28,062 nt of DNA from JBHENW01 sp046261875. GTDB lineage: Bacteria; Acidobacteriota; Thermoanaerobaculia; UBA5066; Gp7-AA6. Under the pieces are notes generated by a model. It was not told the origin of the DNA and did no database searches. It saw only the letters and a program-made list of their open reading frames with translations. The position numbers were made by a program, and so were the translations under genes. The stretch is from positions 1 to 28,062 of the forward strand of contig JBHENW010000036.1 in NCBI GenBank assembly GCA_046261875.1, given 5' to 3'. Below, one piece after another: positions 22,545-28,062 of the stretch (within the stretch, counting starts at the first letter, position 1; every line of letters starts with the position of its first letter).

Positions 22545-23918
22545 ATGAGTCGATTGCTCGTCGAGGGAGGAACACTGCTCGGGTTGACGGACCGCGCCGA
22601 CGTGCGGCGAGGGACCAACCTGTATGCGACGGATGGCCGGGTCGCTGCCGTCGGCGAAGAGGCCTCCCGCGCGGCGTCGCTCCCCGGGGAGCCCGTGGAG
22701 TTGATCCCGGCTTCGGGCAAGTGGATCGTTCCCGGCTTCGTGCAGGCCCATCTCCACCTGTGCCAGACCCTGCTCCGCAACGGGCCGGAAGAGCTCCCGC
22801 TTCTGCCGTGGCTCGAGCGGCACGTCTGGCCGGGCGAGGCGGCGCACGATGCGGAAACGATCGGGATCTCCGCGCGGCTCGGCCTGGCCGAGTGCCTGGC
22901 CTCCGGCGTGACCGCCGTTCTGGACATGGGCACCGTGCGGCACTCCGATGCGCTCTTCCGGGCGGCCGCCCGGTCAGGCATCCGCTACACCGGCGGCAAC
23001 GTGCTCATGGACGACCCGCAGACCACGCCCGCCAACCTCCGGACTTCGGCGGAGGAAGGGCTCGCCGAGACCGAGCGACTGCGCAAGGCCTGGCACCTGC
23101 GCGAGCGGGAAAGGCTCCGCGTGGCCGTCCAGCCGCGATTCGCGGTCTCCTGCACCGACGGCCTGCTGCGCAGCGCCGGCGAGTATGCCGCCGAGAACGG
23201 TTTGACCATCCATACGCACGTCTCCGAGAGCCGCGCGGAGTGCGACCTCGTGCGCCGGCGCACCGGACGCGGCAACGTGGAGTACCTCGCCGAGGTCAGC
23301 CTCCTCACCGAGCGGAGCTGCGTCGCGCACGCCGTCCACACGGAGGAAGAGGACTGGAAGCTCCTGGCCGAGCGCGGCACGGCCGTTGCGCACTGCCCGT
23401 CGTCCAACCTGCGCCTGGCCTCGGGCGTGTGTCCGGTGCCGGAGCTGCGACGCGCCGGCGTGCGGGTGGCGCTCGGCTCCGACGGGGCGGCCTGCAACAA
23501 CGCGCTCGACCCCTTCCGCGAGATGCGTCTGGCGGCGATGCTGCCGCGGGCGCGGGAGGTCATGCGGGGCGTCTCCGCGTTCGACGCACTGCGCATGGCG
23601 ACCTGGGAAGGGATGCGTGCGATCGGCCTGGATGGCGCCGAGGGCCTCGCGGCCGGCGCGCGGGCCGACTTCACGATTTTGGACCCCGAGGCGGGCTGGT
23701 CCCTGCCGGACGACTGGTCGGAGGAGCCCTACGGGGCGATCGTCTTCTCCATGGGGCCTCAGAACGTTCACGCCACAGTCGTGGACGGCGTGGTGCGCTA
23801 CCGGTCGGGCGATCCGACCGTGGGCGGCTTGAAGCCGTCCGCTTCGGAAGTCCGGCAGGCCGTCCGCAGCATGCGGTCGCGGATGGTGGAGGCGGCCGGG
23901 ACCCGGACGACGCGCTAG
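22545..23918 (+). CDS. Amidohydrolase, nucleoside deaminase type (5'-deoxyadenosine / MTA / SAH deaminase-like)
   Basis: The 457-residue metal-dependent hydrolase has H69 and H71 in QAHLHL, H223-x-H225 in IHTHVSES, H262 in VAHAVH and D313 in GSDGAACNN. These are the metal ligands and catalytic aspartate of the TrzA/SsnA/adenosine-deaminase-like branch. The segment GFVQAHLHLCQTLLR with LPWLERHVWPGEAAHD resembles enzymes annotated as 5'-deoxyadenosine deaminase. A role in recycling by-products of radical SAM or methylation chemistry is therefore plausible, but other substrates are possible. It shares its terminal CTAG with the convergent M14 gene. Confidence 0.88.
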   Translation: MSRLLVEGGTLLGLTDRADVRRGTNLYATDGRVAAVGEEASRAASLPGEPVELIPASGKWIVPGFVQAHLHLCQTLLRNGPEELPLLPWLERHVWPGEAAHDAETIGISARLGLAECLASGVTAVLDMGTVRHSDALFRAAARSGIRYTGGNVLMDDPQTTPANLRTSAEEGLAETERLRKAWHLRERERLRVAVQPRFAVSCTDGLLRSAGEYAAENGLTIHTHVSESRAECDLVRRRTGRGNVEYLAEVSLLTERSCVAHAVHTEEEDWKLLAERGTAVAHCPSSNLRLASGVCPVPELRRAGVRVALGSDGAACNNALDPFREMRLAAMLPRAREVMRGVSAFDALRMATWEGMRAIGLDGAEGLAAGARADFTILDPEAGWSLPDDWSEEPYGAIVFSMGPQNVHATVVDGVVRYRSGDPTVGGLKPSASEVRQAVRSMRSRMVEAAGTRTTR

Positions 23919-26548
23919 GGCTCGAAGGTCGGCGCGAAGATCGCCGCGTTCCCGAACAGAAGCGAGGTCCCGAGCCAGAAGCCGCGGAAGTTCGGATCGT
24001 CGAGGAACGTGATGGCCCAGCCGCGGCCCGCAGGCTCCGCGATCAGATAGGGCGTCCCGGACATCCGCGCGATCGCTTCGGGCCACGCGTGGCCCGACCA
24101 GAGCGGCTTGTCCTTGGCGATCGACAGGACCGTCACGAACGGGTCGGGGGGCGGGACGAGGGGCGCGTCTGTCGTCAGGAGGATGCGCGGCTCCGACTCG
24201 GTCCCGAAGAGCAGGAAGTGGTCGGGCCGGCGCCTCGTCTTGAAGATGGCGCCGGGGATCGGGAGGCGGCGGTTCTCCAGGTCGGGATCCTCCGTCGCGA
24301 CCGGCTTGCTCGCGGCGTCTTTCGTGTCCTCTTCCTTCTTCTTCTCCTCGTCCCGTTCTCGCGGCGACTTCCATTCGGTCGCCTTGGAGAGGCCGATGTC
24401 CTTCTCGCGGAGGAGCGAGGCGCCCCGGCCGACGGTCACGAGGGTCCCGCCCGCGCGCACCCAGGCCTTCAATGCGTCGCCGCTGCCGCGGACGATCCCG
24501 GAGATCACGCGGGAGCTCGTGTCGGGAATCAGGATCACGTCGTAAGAGGAGAGCTGCGCCTCGGTGAGCGACTCGGGATCGATGACCGTGATGGGGTAGC
24601 GGAAGACGCGATGGAACGCGTCGAGCGCCCACCCGGCCGACAGCCGGTCCACGCCGGGCCCGGCGATCAACGCCACCCGCGAGGGTTTCCACGGCAGGAA
24701 GTACCCGGAGCCGAGGGTGATGCCCTCCTCCGTCCACGCGGAGGCGATCCCCTCGAAGAGGACACCGGTTTCTCCCGCGAGGCCCGCGACGATCTCGTCG
24801 AGGTTCTCGGGCGCGCCTTCGCGCCGGAGAAGGATGCTTCCTGCTTCGTAGTTTCTCGGACCGATCTTGAAGCCGCGGCCCGCGACGTTGGCCGGGATCT
24901 TCTTCTCGGCGCAGCGCGCGAGTATCGGAAAGGCGCCGAGGCCCGGGTTGCGGACGAGGTAACCGAGCCGTGCCCCGCGGTCCTGCACGCTTCCCGGGAC
25001 GGCCTGTGCCGCGTCCTGGACGGCGACTTTCGGCGCCGAGCTCGACTTCCCGGCTTTCAGGCCGAAGGCCGCGGGCAGCGACCAGGCCGTGACGTCGTAG
25101 AACGCTTCCTCCTCGCCCCGGAGGAACTTGGCACGCTCTTTCTCGAGGAACGGCTCGGTCAGCTCGGCTTTCTCGTCCAGAAGCGCGGCGACGAGCGTCC
25201 CGGAGGGCTGGGCCTTCTCGACGACGAGGGAGCCGGCCGGCAGGTCGCCTCCCGCCGCCGTGGTCCGCTTGACCTGGACTCCCTGGAGCTGCAGCGTCTC
25301 GGCGAGGAGCTTCAACCGGTAGGCGTCCTGGTCGGCGGGGAAGGTCCAGACCCGGTTCGGGGAGTTGAGCGGCGCCGAGCGCGCGGCGAGGAAGTCCCGC
25401 AGGATCTCGTCGCGCCGCTCCGACGACGTCTTGAGCGTCGTCAGGCCGGCGATGAAGTGCTTGAGGGCCCGCTCCTTGAGCGTGAGCACGCTGCCGTCCC
25501 GGCGGCGGTACGCCAGCCCGCCGCGCGGCCCTCCGGCCATCTCGTAGGTCATTCCGATCGCGCCGTTGAAGGACGGCCAGGCGTCGGTGTATCCGGGATA
25601 GAAGAAATCGAAGGTCTCCCGGATGAAGTACGGCCATCCCCTCGCGTCGAAGGCCTGGGCGTTGGCTTTCCCGAACACGGCGAACCATTGGAAGAGCTCC
25701 GGCGGGAGCAGCCGATTCGTCGGTTCCGCGACGGGCGGGAAGAAGTAGCTCGACTCCGGGGACATCTCGTGGAAGTCCACGACGACCTGCGGGGGCGTCC
25801 GGATGAGGCGGGCCAGGCGCGCGCGGGTCTCGGCCTGCGTCGCCGCCGACCAGTCGCGGTTCATGTCGAAGCCGAAGTGGTTCGTGCGGCCGCGCGGCCA
25901 GGGCGGGTAGTGCTCGCGGGCATCCGGGTTCGGATCGGGCCGGCCCGTCACGGACGAGGTGAGCCACGCGAGGTACCGCATCCGGCCGTCCGGGTTGAGC
26001 ATGGGATCCATCGTCAGGACCGTGCGGCGAAGCCACTCCAGGGTGTCGGCCTCGCGGGAGGCCGCCAGGTGGTACAGGGTGGCCATCGCGGCGTCGGGGC
26101 TCGACGCCTCGTCACCGTGGATCCCGTAGAAGAACCAGACGAAGAGCGGCTGTCCGCTCGGCGGCGCCGCTTTGCGGCCGGACGCCGGGCTCCAAATCGC
26201 CCGGTTCGCTTCGACGAGCGCGTCCATCCGGGCATGGTTTTCCGGGGCCGTCACGACGAGGAGGAAGAGGTCGCGGCCTTCCGGCGTCTTGCCGAAGGTC
26301 TCGAACTTCACGCGGTCGGGGGCCGCCGCGGCGACGGCCCGCGAGTAGGCGATCGCGTCGGAGTGGCTGACGAACCGGTCGCCGATCCGGAAACCCAGGA
26401 ACTTCTCCGGGGTCGGGACGCGCGGATCGACCTGCGGCGCGTAGTTCGACGGGATGCCGGTCTTCGCGAAAACCGGGTCCTCGACGGCGCTCGCGGACGC
26501 CGCGAGACACAGGACGAGCGAGGTCAGCGCGAAACGTCTTTTGATCAA
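23915..26548 (-). CDS. Exported M14-family zinc carboxypeptidase with C-terminal GATase-like domain
   Basis: The 877-residue protein has a signal peptide (RRFALTSLVLCLAASASA) and an M14 domain with zinc ligands H144 and E147 (GIHGDEAS) and H260 (VDFHEM), and catalytic E336 (YEMAGG). MNRDW and DPMLNPDG are further M14 features. From about 620 to 730, RVALIAGPGVDRLS and YDVILIPDTSSR look like a class-I glutamine-amidotransferase-type fold without an obvious nucleophile. A highly charged stretch (RDEEKKKEEDTKDA) follows near 735-750. Start is TTG 26548, set by GGAGGGG at 26560-26554 with 5-nt spacing. Large M14 proteins of this layout occur in Acidobacteriota and Bacteroidota. Confidence 0.9.
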   Translation of the reverse strand: MIKRRFALTSLVLCLAASASAVEDPVFAKTGIPSNYAPQVDPRVPTPEKFLGFRIGDRFVSHSDAIAYSRAVAAAAPDRVKFETFGKTPEGRDLFLLVVTAPENHARMDALVEANRAIWSPASGRKAAPPSGQPLFVWFFYGIHGDEASSPDAAMATLYHLAASREADTLEWLRRTVLTMDPMLNPDGRMRYLAWLTSSVTGRPDPNPDAREHYPPWPRGRTNHFGFDMNRDWSAATQAETRARLARLIRTPPQVVVDFHEMSPESSYFFPPVAEPTNRLLPPELFQWFAVFGKANAQAFDARGWPYFIRETFDFFYPGYTDAWPSFNGAIGMTYEMAGGPRGGLAYRRRDGSVLTLKERALKHFIAGLTTLKTSSERRDEILRDFLAARSAPLNSPNRVWTFPADQDAYRLKLLAETLQLQGVQVKRTTAAGGDLPAGSLVVEKAQPSGTLVAALLDEKAELTEPFLEKERAKFLRGEEEAFYDVTAWSLPAAFGLKAGKSSSAPKVAVQDAAQAVPGSVQDRGARLGYLVRNPGLGAFPILARCAEKKIPANVAGRGFKIGPRNYEAGSILLRREGAPENLDEIVAGLAGETGVLFEGIASAWTEEGITLGSGYFLPWKPSRVALIAGPGVDRLSAGWALDAFHRVFRYPITVIDPESLTEAQLSSYDVILIPDTSSRVISGIVRGSGDALKAWVRAGGTLVTVGRGASLLREKDIGLSKATEWKSPRERDEEKKKEEDTKDAASKPVATEDPDLENRRLPIPGAIFKTRRRPDHFLLFGTESEPRILLTTDAPLVPPPDPFVTVLSIAKDKPLWSGHAWPEAIARMSGTPYLIAEPAGRGWAITFLDDPNFRGFWLGTSLLFGNAAIFAPTFEP

Positions 26549-26569
26549 GGGAGCCCCTCCGCGGGGCGG

Positions 26570-26575
26570 ATTCTA
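26570..26575 (-). promoter_or_regulatory. Candidate -10 box (TAGAAT) for the M14 peptidase gene
   Basis: TAGAAT on the minus strand ends 21 nt before the TTG start, with the ribosome-binding site in between. Its -35 region would fall inside the heptanucleotide tandem repeat at 26581-26615; the hexamer at the 17-nt position reads CTCCCG, a poor match. Confidence 0.4.
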
Positions 26576-26580
26576 TGACG

Positions 26581-26615
26581 GGAGTCGGGAGTCGGGAGTC
26601 GGGAGTCGGGAGTCG
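26581..26615. repeat. Five perfect copies of a 7-bp tandem repeat (GGAGTCG)
   Basis: GGAGTCG occurs five times without mismatch between the response regulator's stop (26619) and the M14 promoter. It is the only simple tandem repeat I noticed in the window. Copy number may vary by slippage between strains. It overlaps the place where the M14 -35 element would be. Confidence 0.95.
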
Positions 26616-26618
26616 ATG

Positions 26619-27992
26619 TTACTCGCGGATCTCCAGACGCTTGATGATCTCGTGGAGCGTGGTCGGCTCCATCCGGAGCAGCTCCGCCGCGCGCTTCTGA
26701 ACGCCGCCGGTGCGCCGGAGGGCGGTCCGGACGAGCCGCCGCTCATACTCCTCGACGAGGTTCTTGTAGGTCGAGCCGTTCTCCGGAAGCCGGACGGGGC
26801 GCTCGATCTGGTCCCCCTGGAGAACCGTGTCCGGCAGCAGGTCGAGGGGGATCGAGCCCTCCGGGCAGAGAACGACCGCCCGCTCGATGGCGTTCTCGAG
26901 CTCCCGTACGTTGCCGGGCCAGTCGTAGTCGAGGAGCGCCTTCATCGCGTCCGCGTCGATGCCGGAGATCGGCTTGCTGTTCTCCGACGCGTAGAGCCGG
27001 ACGAAGTGTTCGGCGAGCAGGGGGATGTCCTCCTTGCGCTCGCGCAGCGGCGGGATGGCGATCGTGATGACGCAGAGCCGGTAGTAGAGGTCGTCCCGGA
27101 AGCGGGCGTCGGCGACCATCTTCTTGAGGTCCACGTTGGTCGCGGCGATGATCCGCACGTCCGCCTTCTGCGTGTCCACGCTTCCGACCCGCATGAACTC
27201 CTTCTCCTGGATCACCCGGAGCAGCTTCGCCTGCGTCTCGAGGCTCACGGTGCCGATCTCGTCGAAGAAGATCGACCCGCCTTCCGCGACTTCGAAGAGC
27301 CCCTTCTTGTTGGCGACCGCGCCGGTGAAAGCGCCGCGGACGTGACCGAAGAGGTTCGACTCCAGAAGGTCCGTCGGCATGGACCCGGAATTGACCGTCA
27401 CGAAAGGCTGCCCGGAGCGGGGGGAGTGCGTGTGGATGGCGCGGGCGACGAGCTCCTTGCCGGTCCCGCTCTCGCCTTCCACCAGGATCGTGGACTTCGA
27501 GGGTCCGGCGAGGCGGACGAGCTCGAAGACCTTCCGCATGCCTTCCGATTTCCCGACGATGCGCCCCAGCCCGTAGCGGCGCGACAGCTCCTCCTTCAGC
27601 CGGCGGTTCTCTTCCGTCAGCCGCCGGGCCTCCGCGCCCTTGCGGACCGTCAACAGGACTTCCTGGTTCTGGAATGGCTTGGGGATGTAGTGGAAGGCGC
27701 CCTCGCGCATCGCCTGGATCGCCCCCTCGATGGAAGAGTAGGCGGTGACGATCACGACGACGGCATCCGGGTCGCGCCGGCGGACGTCGCGCAGGACTTC
27801 CAGGCCCGAGCGATCCGGCAGCATGAGGTCGAGGAGCACGACGTCGTACGGCTCCGCGTCGAAGAGCGCCAGGGCCTCGCTCGCGTCGGCCGCGACCGTC
27901 ACGTCGCAGCCTTCTTTTTCGAGCAGGGTCTGGAGCACGTCGCGGATCACCTCTTCGTCGTCCACGACGAGGATCCGCAGGTCGCGACTCAA
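26619..27992 (-). CDS. NtrC-family sigma-54-dependent response regulator
   Basis: The 457-residue protein has a receiver domain (D11, D12, phospho-acceptor D55, T83, K105), an AAA+ domain and a Fis-type helix-turn-helix. Walker A is GESGTGKE at 173-180, the sigma-54 loop GAFTGA is at 220-225, and SIFFDE is Walker B. The C-terminus reads RRTGGVQKRAAELLRMEPTTLHEIIKRL. TTG 27992 is preferred over the more distal GTG 28025 because GGAGGG at 28004-27999 lies 6 nt before it and the TTG shares bases with the kinase stop codon (TTGA). Regulon unknown. Confidence 0.96.
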   Translation of the reverse strand: MSRDLRILVVDDEEVIRDVLQTLLEKEGCDVTVAADASEALALFDAEPYDVVLLDLMLPDRSGLEVLRDVRRRDPDAVVVIVTAYSSIEGAIQAMREGAFHYIPKPFQNQEVLLTVRKGAEARRLTEENRRLKEELSRRYGLGRIVGKSEGMRKVFELVRLAGPSKSTILVEGESGTGKELVARAIHTHSPRSGQPFVTVNSGSMPTDLLESNLFGHVRGAFTGAVANKKGLFEVAEGGSIFFDEIGTVSLETQAKLLRVIQEKEFMRVGSVDTQKADVRIIAATNVDLKKMVADARFRDDLYYRLCVITIAIPPLRERKEDIPLLAEHFVRLYASENSKPISGIDADAMKALLDYDWPGNVRELENAIERAVVLCPEGSIPLDLLPDTVLQGDQIERPVRLPENGSTYKNLVEEYERRLVRTALRRTGGVQKRAAELLRMEPTTLHEIIKRLEIRE

Positions 27993-28062
27993 GAACGGCC
28001 CTCCGTCACGGGGAGCACGACCCACGCCTCCGCGCCGCCGCCGCTGCGCGAGCGCAAGGAGG
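27989..28062 (-). CDS. C-terminal end of a sensor histidine kinase (partial)
   Basis: One minus-strand frame runs from the window edge to TGA at 27991-27989 and reads SGGGAEAWVVLPVTEGRS then stop. GGG-x-A-x-V-LP is the usual last strand of the HATPase_c domain. It overlaps the TTG of the response regulator by TTGA, which is the common arrangement for a cognate kinase-regulator pair. Only about 24 codons are visible, so the sensor domains lie outside the window. Confidence 0.7.
   Translation of the reverse strand, partial: SLRSRSGGGAEAWVVLPVTEGRS

Noticed and set aside
22974..26036. A minus-strand open frame of about 1020 codons antisense to the amidohydrolase and shifted from the M14 gene
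   Set aside because: No recognisable motif; explained by codon bias of the two true genes.
22721..26578. A plus-strand open frame of about 1285 codons across the amidohydrolase and M14 genes
   Set aside because: It is a shifted frame of one gene and the antisense of the other; its composition is low-complexity Arg/Gly/Glu and both underlying genes have complete motifs.
1..28062. Search for CRISPR arrays, insertion-sequence ends, attachment sites, tRNA or rRNA genes
   Set aside because: No spaced direct repeats, transposase motifs, terminal inverted repeats or structural RNA signatures were seen by eye.

Overview
The window is about 28 kb of GC-rich chromosomal DNA from a bacterium, made almost entirely of conserved housekeeping genes with a few lineage-type accessory genes. 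High GC, the order rplU-rpmA-obgE-nadD-rsfS, the block rpmE-prfA-prmC-murA, two sigma-54 activator proteins, an M14 peptidase with a signal peptide and an FHA/GAF/PP2C signalling protein would fit Acidobacteriota or a deltaproteobacteria-like lineage. The taxon is an inference; no rRNA is present. I see no phage, insertion sequence, CRISPR array, tRNA or rRNA.

Layout, left to right. 1-4134 (+): the tail of a probable TPM/YgcG protein, a small TPM-domain protein, then a ribosome and NAD block (rplU, rpmA, obgE, nadD, rsfS) ending in a receiver-less sigma-54 activator. 4249-4714 (+): a DksA/TraR-like protein with an incomplete zinc finger, closed by a perfect UUCG-loop terminator. 4737-11919 (+): holA, an SDR oxidoreductase, a 1126-residue CPBP intramembrane protease built as a tandem duplication, and an exported M20 peptidase. 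11920-12510: a gene-poor gap of about 590 nt that hides a 27-residue membrane microprotein on the minus strand. 12511-15986 (-): rsmI followed by a three-gene ABC-2 exporter, all overlapping or nearly so. 16054-16788 (+): a SurA-N-like exported protein. 16819-20758 (-): rpmE, prfA, prmC, murA and a HIT hydrolase. 20849-23918 (+): the FHA-GAF-PP2C phosphatase and a nucleoside deaminase-like amidohydrolase. 23915-26548 (-): the M14 peptidase. 26619-28062 (-): a sigma-54 response regulator translationally coupled to the end of a histidine kinase.

How the genes fit together. Most of the window serves translation and its surveillance: L21, L27, Obg, RsfS, RsmI, RF1, PrmC (which methylates RF1) and L31. 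It also serves envelope and cofactor synthesis (MurA, NadD) and replication (HolA). A second theme is envelope proteolysis (CPBP, M20, M14, SurA-like). A third is signalling (HK-RR, PspF-like activator, PP2C phosphatase, DksA-like).

The most unusual items are the duplicated CPBP protein, whose C-terminal half has lost the catalytic residues; the DksA-like protein lacking the third zinc cysteine but keeping the DxxDxA tip; the microprotein; a 5x7-bp tandem repeat next to the M14 promoter; and several genes whose -10 boxes lie so close to the start codon that leaderless or near-leaderless mRNAs are likely. I did not find a clear novel multi-gene system.
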